Source: Mesorhizobium sp. NFR06 (GTDB taxonomy: Bacteria > Pseudomonadota > Alphaproteobacteria > Rhizobiales > Rhizobiaceae). From it: a stretch of 64,000 bases of DNA. Location of the stretch: NCBI RefSeq assembly GCF_900115245.1, contig NZ_FOVT01000005.1, forward strand, positions 124,001 through 188,000, read 5' to 3'. A program made the position numbers and the translations under genes. Below are positions 48,014 through 56,035 of this stretch, one piece after another. A model generated the notes under the pieces. It was not told where the DNA came from and ran no database searches. It was given only the letters and a program-made list of their open reading frames with translations. How positions within the stretch are numbered: position 1 is the first letter of the stretch; each line of letters begins with the position of its first letter.

Positions 48014-49011
48014 TGGACGCCGCGCTGCGTGAACTGAGCTACGCCCAGGCGATCCAGGAGGCCATGGCGATCGCCATGGACATGGACGATCGCGTCTTCC
48101 TGATGGGCGAGGATATCGGCGTCTATGGCGGCGCCTTCCAGGTCACGGGCGATCTGGTGGAGCGCTACGGCGCCGACCGGGTGATCGACACGCCGATCTC
48201 CGAACTGGGCGGCGCGGGCGTCGCGGTGGGCGCCGCCGTCACCGGCATGCGGCCGATCTTCGAATTCCAGTTTTCGGATTTCGCCACGCTCGGCATGGAG
48301 CAGATCGTCAACCAGGCGGCCAAGATGCGCTTCATGCTTGGCGGCGAGGTTTCGGTGCCGGTGGTGATGCGTTTCCCGGCCGGCTCCGGCACGGGCGCGG
48401 CCGCGCAGCACAGCCAGAGCCTCGAGGCCTGGCTCGGCCATGTGCCTGGGCTCAAGGTCATCCAGCCGGCGACGCCGCATGACGCCAAGGGCATGCTGCT
48501 TGCCGCGGTCGCCGATCCGGACCCGGTCATGATCTTCGAGCACAAGCTGCTCTACAAGATGAAAGGCCATGTGCCGGAAGGCCACTACACCGTGCCGATC
48601 GGCAAGGCCGAAATCCGCCGCGAAGGCCGCGACCTCACCATCGTCGCGACATCGATCATGGTGCAGAAGGCGCTCGACGCCGCAGCAGCACTCGAAGGCG
48701 AGGGCATCGACATCGAGGTGGTTGACCTGCGCACGATCCGGCCGCTCGACAGGCAGACCGTCATCGACAGCGTGAAGAAAACCTCGCGCCTGCTCTGTGT
48801 CTACGAAGCGGTGAAGACGCTTGGCATCGGCGCCGAAGTGAGCGCGCTGGTCGCCGAAAGCGAGGCGTTCGACTATCTCGATGCGCCGATCGTGCGCCTG
48901 GGTGGCGCCGAGACGCCGATCCCCTACAATCCGGACCTGGAAAAGGCGACGGTGCCGCAGGTCCCCGACATCATCGCCGCCGCGCGCGACCTCGTCAAAG
49001 GGGTCCGCTGA
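48013..49011 (+). CDS. TPP-dependent dehydrogenase E1 component, beta subunit
   Basis: 332 residues. Blocks: [58 protein letters not shown] and the C-terminal [18 protein letters not shown]. The housekeeping PdhB of rhizobia carries an extra N-terminal lipoyl domain; this protein lacks one, which argues for a second, specialised complex such as an acetoin-dehydrogenase-like enzyme. ATG 48013 overlaps the E1alpha stop; E2 starts three bases after its stop. Confidence 0.9.
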   Translation: MDAALRELSYAQAIQEAMAIAMDMDDRVFLMGEDIGVYGGAFQVTGDLVERYGADRVIDTPISELGGAGVAVGAAVTGMRPIFEFQFSDFATLGMEQIVNQAAKMRFMLGGEVSVPVVMRFPAGSGTGAAAQHSQSLEAWLGHVPGLKVIQPATPHDAKGMLLAAVADPDPVMIFEHKLLYKMKGHVPEGHYTVPIGKAEIRREGRDLTIVATSIMVQKALDAAAALEGEGIDIEVVDLRTIRPLDRQTVIDSVKKTSRLLCVYEAVKTLGIGAEVSALVAESEAFDYLDAPIVRLGGAETPIPYNPDLEKATVPQVPDIIAAARDLVKGVR

Positions 49012-49014
49012 ACG

Positions 49015-50430
49015 ATGCCGACCGAAGTCATTCTTCCCAAGGTCGACATGGACATGGCGACCGGACAGATCTCGCGCTGGTTCGCCGAGGAGGGCGCGCA
49101 CGTCAACAAGGGCGACGTGCTCTTCGAGATCGAGACCGACAAGGCGGCGATGGAGATCGATGCGCCGGCCAGCGGCACGCTGCGCGACGTGACCGGCAAG
49201 GAAGGTGTCGACATTCCGGTCGGCGCGCCTGTTGCTTGGATTTACGCCGACGACGAGGTTTATAGCGCACTAATCTCCCCCCTTGAGGGGGAAATGTCGG
49301 CGAAGCCGACAGACGGGGTCGCCGCAAGAGGCACCGCCCCGTCCAGCAGTGCCCTTGCGCCGCGTCCGGTCGAACCGACCCCACCCGACCGGCCTTTGGC
49401 CGGCCACCCTCCCCTCGAGGGGGAGGGGAAAACCCGCGCCACGCCACTAGCGCGCCGATTGGCGCGTGAGGCAGGTCTGAGCCTATCCGCCGTATCAGGC
49501 TCCGGCCCTTACGGTCGCATAACGAAGGCCGACATCGAAGCCGCGCTTTCCTCCCCCCTCGAGGGGGAGGTGTCCGCGAAGCGGACGGAGGGGGTCGCTT
49601 CGGAAGGCATCGCCCATTTGGCGCCGAGCCCGGTCGAACCGACCCCTCCCGACCTGCCTGCGGCAGGCCACCCTCCCCCCAAGGGGGAGGGGGACGTGCT
49701 GCGCCTGTTCGCCGAAGGCTCCTACGAGCTGGTGCCGCATGACAATATGCGCAAGACCATCGCGCGCCGCCTGGTCGAGGCGAAGTCCACCATCCCGCAT
49801 TTCTATTTGACGCTCGACTGCGAGCTCGATGCGCTGCTTGCGCTGCGCACGCAGTTGAATGCGGCGGCGCCGATGAAGAAGACCGACAAGGGCGAAGTCC
49901 CCGCCTACAAGCTCTCGGTCAACGACATGGTGATCAAGGCCATGGCGATGGCGCTGATGGCGGTGCCGGATGCCAATGCCTCGTGGACCGACAGCGCCAT
50001 GGTCAAGCACAAGCACGCCGATGTCGGCGTCGCCGTGTCGATCCCCGGCGGCCTGATCACGCCGATCATCCGCCATGCCGATGAAAAGACGCTGTCGGTC
50101 ATCTCCAACGAGATGAAGGACCTGGCCAGCCGCGCCAGGAGCCGCAAGCTGAAGCCGGAGGAATATCAGGGCGGTACGACGGCGGTGTCCAATCTGGGCA
50201 TGTTCGGCGTCAAGGACTTTGCCGCCGTCATCAACCCGCCGCATGCCACGATTTTGGCCGTCGGCGCGGGCGAGCAGCGGGCGGTGGTGAAGGCCGGCGA
50301 GATCAAGATTGCCACCGTCATGTCGGTGACGCTCTCGACTGATCACCGTGCCGTCGACGGCGCGCTCGGCGCCGAACTGCTCGGCGCCTTCAAGCGCATG
50401 ATCGAAAACCCGATGGGCATGCTGGTGTAG
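49015..50430 (+). CDS. Dihydrolipoyl acyltransferase E2 with repeat-derived linkers
   Basis: 471 residues: lipoyl domain (1-80, lipoyl Lys43 in IETDKAAMEID), linker 1 (about 86-138), peripheral subunit-binding domain (about 140-178, ATPLARRLAREAGLSLSAVS), linker 2 (about 179-226), catalytic domain (about 230-471) with His444 and Asp448 in STDHRAVDGALG. The two linkers are unusual: both are translated from palindromic repeat elements, giving SPLEGEMSAKPTDGVA/SPLEGEVSAKRTEGVA and PVEPTPPDRPLAGHPP/PVEPTPPDLPAAGHPP. It transfers the acyl group from E1 to CoA. No E3 gene is nearby, so a shared lipoamide dehydrogenase is needed. Confidence 0.92.
   Translation: MPTEVILPKVDMDMATGQISRWFAEEGAHVNKGDVLFEIETDKAAMEIDAPASGTLRDVTGKEGVDIPVGAPVAWIYADDEVYSALISPLEGEMSAKPTDGVAARGTAPSSSALAPRPVEPTPPDRPLAGHPPLEGEGKTRATPLARRLAREAGLSLSAVSGSGPYGRITKADIEAALSSPLEGEVSAKRTEGVASEGIAHLAPSPVEPTPPDLPAAGHPPPKGEGDVLRLFAEGSYELVPHDNMRKTIARRLVEAKSTIPHFYLTLDCELDALLALRTQLNAAAPMKKTDKGEVPAYKLSVNDMVIKAMAMALMAVPDANASWTDSAMVKHKHADVGVAVSIPGGLITPIIRHADEKTLSVISNEMKDLASRARSRKLKPEEYQGGTTAVSNLGMFGVKDFAAVINPPHATILAVGAGEQRAVVKAGEIKIATVMSVTLSTDHRAVDGALGAELLGAFKRMIENPMGMLV
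49271..49428. repeat. Palindromic repeat element 1 inside the E2 coding sequence
   Basis: Starts TAATCTCCCCCCTTGAGGGG and ends CCCTCCCCTCGAGGGGGAGG, with inner hairpins such as GTCGGCGAAGCCGAC and GGCCTTTGGCCGGCC. These are the hallmarks of rhizobial intergenic palindromic elements (compare 30755-30924). Here it is open in the E2 frame and encodes the first linker. Confidence 0.88.
49551..49692. repeat. Palindromic repeat element 2 inside the E2 coding sequence
   Basis: Starts CTCCCCCCTCGAGGGGGAGG and ends CACCCTCCCCCCAAGGGGGA, with inner hairpins GTCCGCGAAGCGGAC and CTGCCTGCGGCAGG. Same orientation and same reading frame as element 1, so it encodes a near-copy of the same peptide in the second linker. 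Confidence 0.88.
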
Positions 50431-50543
50431 GCCGGTGCCTGTCGGCCTGTGTTTGCTTTGATCACCGAGTTGTCAGGCAGCTAGCTCGCGTCGACCAATT
50501 CCAGCGCTTGAAGCCGCCGCCATTTCGTTCCACATCGAGCCGA

Positions 50544-51713
50544 ATGACCGGCAAGATGCGGGAATGGTTTCGGAATTGGCGATGGGCCCTGGCCGCATCG
50601 CTATTCCTGCATGCCCTGATCGCAACGTTCTTGTTCTTTGGCTTGCCGAGAGCCGACCAGCAGCCGGACCAGCAGGAAAAGCCGGTCAATGTCGCGATCG
50701 TGCCGCCGCCCGATCTGCCCAAGCCGAAGCCTGCTCCAAAGCCGCCGGAGCCGACGCCTGAAAAGAAGGCTGAAAAGCCGCCTGAGCAGCCCGTGCCAAA
50801 GCCACCGCCTCCGCAGCCGCCGCAACCGCCGGATATCCCGGTTCTGAAGCGCGTCTTCCAGTATGGCGAGAAGGATACCGGGCCGGAGAAATCTCTCGAC
50901 GGCGGCAGCGCTCCAGCCAAAGCGCCGCCGCCGGCCCAGGATGAGGCCGCGAAGTCGCCTGTCGCACCGAAACCCGCGCCCAACCAGCCCGCTCCGCCTG
51001 CAACTCCCGAGCAGCAGACAGATTCCGGCAAGGCCCAGGAGAAGTCGGAAACCGCCGCGCCGGACGAAAAACCCGCGCAAACCGAGAAGAAGCAGGCGAC
51101 CGAGGACAATGATAAACAGCAGCAGGACAAGCAGGAGCCAGCTCCGCAGGCCGCCGAAAAGCAAGCGGCCGAAGCGCCAAAGCCGTTGACAGCCGAGGCC
51201 GGCGACAAGCCCGCATCCTCGGCCGAAAAATCAAAGCCTAAACCTTCCAGGGCGATAAAATTCAAATCCGCAAGAGCTTTGAGAGCGCCAAGCGGGACCC
51301 CAGGAAGGTCAAACCCCGCCGACACCGAAGTTACGGGATCGCCGATCTATTCCGGTCTTCCAGGCGTCAGAAAGCTCTACTCGCCGGGTGCAACGGGCAA
51401 CGCGCTGGCCGCAAGTTCCATGGAGAAGGTGCCGCGCGATCAGCGCATTGCCAACCTTTGCGCCAACGTCCTGAACCAGGAACTGCAAAGTGCCGACTAT
51501 TCTCCCAAATGGCTGCCCACTATTCCGCTGAAGACAGGCAATGTGCTCAACCCTCCTCAGGCCGCCTTCAGCACGACAACCCAATGGTACGATCTGAGTT
51601 TCCGCTGCGAGGTCGACACCGATGCAACGAGGGTCCTGTCCTTCAACTTCCGTGTGGGGGGATTGGTCCCGCCCGGCGAATGGACCCGGCGTCGATTCCC
51701 CAGTTTGCGGTAG
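50544..51713 (+). CDS. TonB-like proline-rich membrane protein with DUF930-type C-terminus
   Basis: 389 residues. A single N-terminal TM helix (WALAASLFLHALIATFLFFG) is followed by about 200 residues rich in Pro, Lys, Glu and Ala (PKPKPAPKPPEPTPEKKAEK and similar), a TonB-like periplasm-spanning region. The C-terminal 120 residues (RDQRIANLCANVLNQELQSA, then STTTQWYDLSFRCEVDTD) resemble DUF930, a domain found in Rhizobiales. Two or more Cys may form a disulfide. Function unknown. ATG 50544 is preferred over a TTG at 50508; an ATG at 50556 is also possible. Confidence 0.75.
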   Translation: MTGKMREWFRNWRWALAASLFLHALIATFLFFGLPRADQQPDQQEKPVNVAIVPPPDLPKPKPAPKPPEPTPEKKAEKPPEQPVPKPPPPQPPQPPDIPVLKRVFQYGEKDTGPEKSLDGGSAPAKAPPPAQDEAAKSPVAPKPAPNQPAPPATPEQQTDSGKAQEKSETAAPDEKPAQTEKKQATEDNDKQQQDKQEPAPQAAEKQAAEAPKPLTAEAGDKPASSAEKSKPKPSRAIKFKSARALRAPSGTPGRSNPADTEVTGSPIYSGLPGVRKLYSPGATGNALAASSMEKVPRDQRIANLCANVLNQELQSADYSPKWLPTIPLKTGNVLNPPQAAFSTTTQWYDLSFRCEVDTDATRVLSFNFRVGGLVPPGEWTRRRFPSLR

Positions 51714-51714
51714 A

Positions 51715-52389
51715 TCAGGCCGGGACACCAAGCCCAGCCAACTGCCGGCCGACTTCATGCCAGTCGGCGCAGATGAAGTTGGCGCCGGCAGCCTTCAGCC
51801 GCGCCGCGTGCTCGGGATAGGTGTGGCCGCCCCCGGTATACCCGATCGCGATCATGCCGGCCGCGACCGTGCCCTGGATCCCGAAAGGCGAATCCTCGAC
51901 CACGATGCAGTCGGCGGGCTTTGCGCCCATCTTTTCGGCGGCGAACAGGAAGATGTCGGGCGCCGGCTTGCCGTTCTTCACCATCGAGGAGGAAAAGATC
52001 GCCTCGCCGAAGAAGCGCGAAAGTCCTGTCACCGACAGGCTGTGGTTGATGCGCTCGACCGAGGATGACGAGGCGACGCAGCGGTCGCCGGTAAGCGCGC
52101 CCAAGAACGGCGCGATCCCCGGCGTCGGCTTGAGCTCCTCGGAAAACAGCACCTTGGTCTCCGCCCAGATGTCGCCGTCGGCGGCGAGCGGGAACTGATG
52201 GCCGGTCAGTTCCCTGATTTTGACGATGATGTCGGCCTGCTTCATGCCGATGCATTGGGCGATGATGCCGCCATGCACGCCGGGCATGCCGTGCTTCTCG
52301 TAGACGCGCTCATAGGCCTTGGCGGCCAGCGGCTCGCTGTCGACGAGAACGCCGTCGCAGTCGAAAATCATCAGTCTTGATCGCGCCAT
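51715..52389 (-). CDS. HAD-superfamily sugar phosphatase/phosphoglucomutase-like hydrolase
   Basis: 224 residues of HAD subfamily IA. Nucleophile motif FDCDGVLVDSEP (Asp10, Asp12), motif II VASSSS, motif III Lys in MVKNGKPAPDIF, motif IV VVEDSPFGIQG. The alpha-helical cap fits small phosphosugar phosphatases or beta-phosphoglucomutases. Encoded convergent to the DUF930 gene, between the DRL/E1/E2 genes and the PTS genes; it may remove phosphate from a sugar phosphate that accumulates, but this is a guess. Confidence 0.88.
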   Translation of the reverse strand: MARSRLMIFDCDGVLVDSEPLAAKAYERVYEKHGMPGVHGGIIAQCIGMKQADIIVKIRELTGHQFPLAADGDIWAETKVLFSEELKPTPGIAPFLGALTGDRCVASSSSVERINHSLSVTGLSRFFGEAIFSSSMVKNGKPAPDIFLFAAEKMGAKPADCIVVEDSPFGIQGTVAAGMIAIGYTGGGHTYPEHAARLKAAGANFICADWHEVGRQLAGLGVPA

Positions 52390-52475
52390 GCGCCTCTCCC
52401 CGGGCCTCTATCCGAACCCGCACATCGCTATCGATAAAAAGTCAGATGTTCAATAGTGAGGCGACCCCCAACGCA

Positions 52476-53117
52476 TCATAGCTGGCGCAGCGCCTCGCTC
52501 ACCGGCGAGGACCCAAGCGCGCGCTGCATGGCCTGGCGCGACTGGGCGCGGTCGGGCGTGATCCAGTTGGGCTCTGCGCCCAGGAACCGGTCGAGAAAGG
52601 CCACGGCATAGGCTGGCATTTCCGTTGCATTCTCGCGATAGGACCACCAGGTGCGCAGGTCGTCGGCGCATTTGTCGATGCTGGGCGCGGTGCCGAACTC
52701 CTGCTCGTGCACGGCCAGTATCGCCGACACGCAGTAGTTGGTGTAGAGGAAGCCCTCCGGCCAGAAACGCACAATTTCGGCCGTGCCGGCATTGGCCTCG
52801 GTCTCGATCATTTCGGTGAGCCCCGAGATCTCGCGCGCCGGCCCTTGCCGGATCAGCTCGCGCAGCACCAGCCCGGCGGCGAAGACGATGAAGTCGGCGC
52901 GATCTATCGCCGCGAATCGCTTCTGCGCTTCCATCACTTCGATCCAGTCGAGGAAGGCGCGCGTCAGTTTGGCCTCGTCGATCTCGAAACGCACGCCGAA
53001 CGTCTCCGACACCACCTTGGCGCTGCTGCGGAAGGTGGCGCGGAACCAGCGCAACTGCCGCAGCCGGTGGCGAAGGTCCGGCATACGCGCAAGTTCGTGC
53101 CTGAAGGGCAGATCCAT
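52476..53117 (-). CDS. Conserved-looking protein of unknown function
   Basis: 213 residues, mostly helical, no signal peptide or TM helix. I do not recognise the family. Notable stretches: RADFIVFAAGLVLRELIRQG, RFWPEGFLYTNYCVSAILAV and DDLRTWWSYRENATEMPAYA. It is divergent from gutM, so its promoter shares the region that carries the gutM promoter; a role connected to the PTS locus is possible. Codon use looks like its neighbours. Confidence 0.6.
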   Translation of the reverse strand: MDLPFRHELARMPDLRHRLRQLRWFRATFRSSAKVVSETFGVRFEIDEAKLTRAFLDWIEVMEAQKRFAAIDRADFIVFAAGLVLRELIRQGPAREISGLTEMIETEANAGTAEIVRFWPEGFLYTNYCVSAILAVHEQEFGTAPSIDKCADDLRTWWSYRENATEMPAYAVAFLDRFLGAEPNWITPDRAQSRQAMQRALGSSPVSEALRQL

Positions 53118-53214
53118 GTCTCATATCCCGTTTGACGACAGGCTACCACAGGCGTTGCCGATGCCGAAACGGGCAGCCGCCTGTGGAGCGTTATGACCGC
53201 TAATATAATACATG

Positions 53215-53239
53215 TTGACATTCTAGGAAACAAATGTTC
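53215..53239 (+). promoter_or_regulatory. Candidate promoter/operator upstream of gutM
   Basis: TTGACA (53215-53220) followed by ATGTTC (53234-53239), with AATATAATACATG directly upstream; an A+T-rich island of about 60 bp in a G+C-rich region. The half-sites resemble those before the DRL gene. No clear -10 at 17 bp. Confidence 0.4.
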
Positions 53240-53305
53240 TCACTTTCGGGTCATCTCGCCTCCGTTCAATATGTGCCGGAGAAAGAGACTCGGGAGGAAA
53301 CCGAA

Positions 53306-53743
53306 ATGGCGATCTGGCAGTGGGCGCTGCTTCTGCTGTTTGTTGTCTGGGCGCTGCAATCGCTGGGCGTCTGGCTGCAGATGCGGCATTATTCGGACGT
53401 CTTCAAAGGCGTCACCAGCCAGTACAAGGACGGCTTCGTCGGCGCCGGCAATTTTCGCGGCCGGCTCGCCAAGGGCACCATCGCCCTGGTCGTGGTGACG
53501 CCCGATCTGATCGTTCGCCGCATGATGATCATGAGCGGCCGTTCGGTCCTCACCAAATTCAAACGACATGAAGAATTCGAGGGCATTCCCCTCGATCGAC
53601 TCCGGTCCAACCCTGCAATCATGGGGGAGGGGGAACCCGGTATGGCCGAGGCCGTGAAGCGGGCGATCGAGCAGATCGATCGCGCGCGGTTGGAGCCGGG
53701 GAAGAAGCCGGGCCTGTCCGGCTTGAATGTAGCAAGGGCTTAA
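53306..53743 (+). CDS. gutM: Glucitol operon activator-type protein GutM
   Basis: 145 residues. The N-terminal TM helix (IWQWALLLLFVVWALQSLGV) followed by GVTSQYKDGFVGAGNFRGRL and the beta-strand TIALVVVTPDLIVRRMMIM matches GutM, which activates glucitol PTS genes. Further on: GRSVLTKFKRHEEFEGIPL. RBS GGGAGGAAA. It heads the gutM-srlA-srlE-srlB-HPr/EI operon. Confidence 0.85.
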   Translation: MAIWQWALLLLFVVWALQSLGVWLQMRHYSDVFKGVTSQYKDGFVGAGNFRGRLAKGTIALVVVTPDLIVRRMMIMSGRSVLTKFKRHEEFEGIPLDRLRSNPAIMGEGEPGMAEAVKRAIEQIDRARLEPGKKPGLSGLNVARA

Positions 53744-53794
53744 ACGACGCCGGCAGCCGGCTGGGAACGACCGGCAGGGTCATAAGGAGGAGAA

Positions 53795-54562
53795 ATGTCT
53801 GTATTTTCGTTATTGGCGCAGCATGCCGACCTGGCGGTGCATAACCTGCATGTGGCGGGCACCATGGTGTCGGACGCTGCCTGGCACGGCAAGCTTGGTG
53901 TGGAGCACGCCACCGATCATCTCGTGGTCCTGGCACAGGCGACGACCGACAATGCGCCGGTCACCGCCGATCAGCTGAAGGAGCAGCTGAAAAACGTGCA
54001 GCAGGAAGAGCAGCTCGGCTGGCTGACCGCCATCGGCAAATACTTCATCGGTATCTTCCAGAAGGGCGGCGAAGTGTTCGCCGGCTTCGTCACCGGCATC
54101 ATCCCGACGCTGGTGGTGCTGATGACAGCCTTCTACGCCATCACCGAACTGGTCGGCGAAGAGCGTGTCCATGGCCTGGCGCGCGGTGCCGGCCGTATCG
54201 CCCTGACCCGCTATACGGTGCTGCCGGTGCTGGCGGTGTTCTTCCTTACCAACCCGATGGCTTACACCTTCGGCTCTTTCCTGGAAGAAAAGCACAAGCC
54301 CGCCTTCTATGACGCGGCGGTGTCTTACGTGCATCCGCCGCTCGGCCTCTTCCCGCATATCAACCCCGGCGAATACTTCGTCTGGGGCGGCATGCTCGTC
54401 GCGCTGCTCGACCTCGAGAAGCGGGGCGTCATCGCCGGCGGCTATCACGTCAAGGTCGCCATCTGGTACGCCATCGTCGGCCTGGTCGTCATCCTGCTTA
54501 AGGGCATCCTGACCGAGCGCATCACGGCCATCATGGCGCGCCGCCAGGGCGTCGAGCTCTAG
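53795..54562 (+). CDS. srlA: PTS glucitol/sorbitol-type EIIC component
   Basis: 255 residues. The EIIC-Gut domain starts near residue 75: YFIGIFQKGGEVFAGFVTGI, then FFLTNPMAYTFGSFLEEKHK and GLFPHINPGEYFVWGG, which parallel E. coli SrlA. About four to five TM helices. It has an N-terminal extension of about 65 residues not present in E. coli SrlA (187 aa), rich in His and hydrophilic residues. Inner membrane. RBS AAGGAGGAGAA. The next gene starts 15 bp downstream. Confidence 0.92.
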   Translation: MSVFSLLAQHADLAVHNLHVAGTMVSDAAWHGKLGVEHATDHLVVLAQATTDNAPVTADQLKEQLKNVQQEEQLGWLTAIGKYFIGIFQKGGEVFAGFVTGIIPTLVVLMTAFYAITELVGEERVHGLARGAGRIALTRYTVLPVLAVFFLTNPMAYTFGSFLEEKHKPAFYDAAVSYVHPPLGLFPHINPGEYFVWGGMLVALLDLEKRGVIAGGYHVKVAIWYAIVGLVVILLKGILTERITAIMARRQGVEL

Positions 54563-54577
54563 GGGCGGGAGGACACC

Positions 54578-55582
54578 ATGGACAAGACATACAAAGCCGT
54601 AAAGATCTCGAGGGGCTCCACCGGTTGGGGTGGGCCGCTGGTCATCGAACCGACCGATCAGCGCAACAAGGTCGTGTCGGTCACCGGCGGCGGCATTCAC
54701 CCGGTGGCGCAGCTCATCGCCGACATGACCGGGGCAGACGCCGTCGACGGTTTCAAGGCGCCGCCGATCGAAAGCGAGATGGCGGTCGTCGTCGTCGACT
54801 GCGGCGGCACCGCGCGCTGCGGCGTCTATCCGCGCAAGCGTATCCCGACCGTCAACCTGACACCGGTCGGCCAGGCGGGTCCGCTCGCCCAGTTCATCAC
54901 CGAAGACATCTACGTTTCGGGCGTGAAGCCTGCCAACGTCACAATGGCGGACGGATCCGAGGCGGTCACCACTGCGGGGGGAGCAGCATCGATGGTTTCA
55001 AGCAACACCAATACAACCAGAGCGGCGGAGCCGCTGCCGAGCGAAGGCGGCCTTATCGGCCTGATCAGCTCGATCGGCCGCGTCATGGGCCGCGTGGTCG
55101 GCATCTTCTTCAATGCCGGCCGCCGCACCATCGATCAGGTGGTGCGCAACGTGCTGCCTTTCATGGCCTTCGTGACCATGCTGATCGGCCTGATCCTCTA
55201 CACCGGCATCGGCGACGTGCTGGCGCAGCCGATGGGTCCGCTGGCCAACAACATCGTCGGCCTGCTGGTCATCTCGGCCATCTGCGGCCTGCCGTTCCTG
55301 TCGCCCATCCTGGGACCGGGCGCGGTCATCGCGCAGGTCATCGGCGTCGCCATCATCGGTCCGCAGATCGCCAACGGCACCATCTCGCCGGCAATGGCGC
55401 TGCCGGCACTCTTTGCCTACAACACCCAGGTGGGCTGCGACTTCGTCCCCGTCGGCCTGGCGCTCGGTGAAGCCAAGCCGAAGACGATCGAAATCGGCGT
55501 GCCGGCGGTGCTCATCAGCCGCCAGATCATGGGCCCGGTTTCCGTGCTGATCGCATGGGTCGTGTCCCTGATCGTGTTCTAA
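54578..55582 (+). CDS. srlE: PTS glucitol/sorbitol-type EIIBC component
   Basis: 334 residues. The EIIB domain (1-130) has GSTGWGGPLVIEPTDQRNKV and the phosphorylated Cys75 in VVDCGGTARCGVYPRKRIPT. The membrane EIIC2 part begins near residue 165 (LPFMAFVTMLIGLILYTGIG) and includes LSPILGPGAVIAQVIG and CDFVPVGLALGEAKP. Together with SrlA it phosphorylates an incoming polyol. The EIIB domain is complete, so the system should transport, not only signal. Confidence 0.93.
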   Translation: MDKTYKAVKISRGSTGWGGPLVIEPTDQRNKVVSVTGGGIHPVAQLIADMTGADAVDGFKAPPIESEMAVVVVDCGGTARCGVYPRKRIPTVNLTPVGQAGPLAQFITEDIYVSGVKPANVTMADGSEAVTTAGGAASMVSSNTNTTRAAEPLPSEGGLIGLISSIGRVMGRVVGIFFNAGRRTIDQVVRNVLPFMAFVTMLIGLILYTGIGDVLAQPMGPLANNIVGLLVISAICGLPFLSPILGPGAVIAQVIGVAIIGPQIANGTISPAMALPALFAYNTQVGCDFVPVGLALGEAKPKTIEIGVPAVLISRQIMGPVSVLIAWVVSLIVF

Positions 55583-55609
55583 GACGTCCAACAAAACGAG
55601 GTTCGCCAT

Positions 55610-55990
55610 ATGTCGGTTCTTCTCAAGACACGGGTCACAGCAATAGGACCCGAAGTGGCGGACCTCGCCGAGGGCGGCGTGGTCATCCTGTTCGCGGATG
55701 GCTCGCCTCCCGAGCTGGCCGAAGTCTCCGTGCTGCACAAGACGGAAGTGGGCCCAAGCGACGACGGGCCACGCAAGGGCGCGTCGATCACGCTCGGACC
55801 GGTTTCTGCGACCATTACGGCGGTAGGCGAGACGGCCTGGAGCAAGGTCCGCGAAATGGGCCATGTTGTCATCTCTTTCAACGGCGCCGCCGAGGCCGAG
55901 AGGCCGGGCGAGCTATGCGCATCCGAGATCGACACCGGAGCGCTCGTGACCGCCCTGACGCCGGGCGCTGTCATCACCATCGCCGCCTGA
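55610..55990 (+). CDS. srlB: PTS glucitol/sorbitol-type EIIA component
   Basis: 126 residues, soluble beta-rich EIIA of the glucitol family. The phospho-acceptor is predicted to be His43 (VSVLHKTEV), the same position as in E. coli SrlB. Later blocks: ITLGPVSATITAVGETAWSK and EMGHVVISFNGAAEAERPGE. It passes phosphate from HPr to SrlE Cys75. Confidence 0.92.
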   Translation: MSVLLKTRVTAIGPEVADLAEGGVVILFADGSPPELAEVSVLHKTEVGPSDDGPRKGASITLGPVSATITAVGETAWSKVREMGHVVISFNGAAEAERPGELCASEIDTGALVTALTPGAVITIAA

Positions 55991-56035
55991 CAGGATTTGC
56001 CGTCCGAAAACGGCGCCATAAGCTAGAGTATCGCC

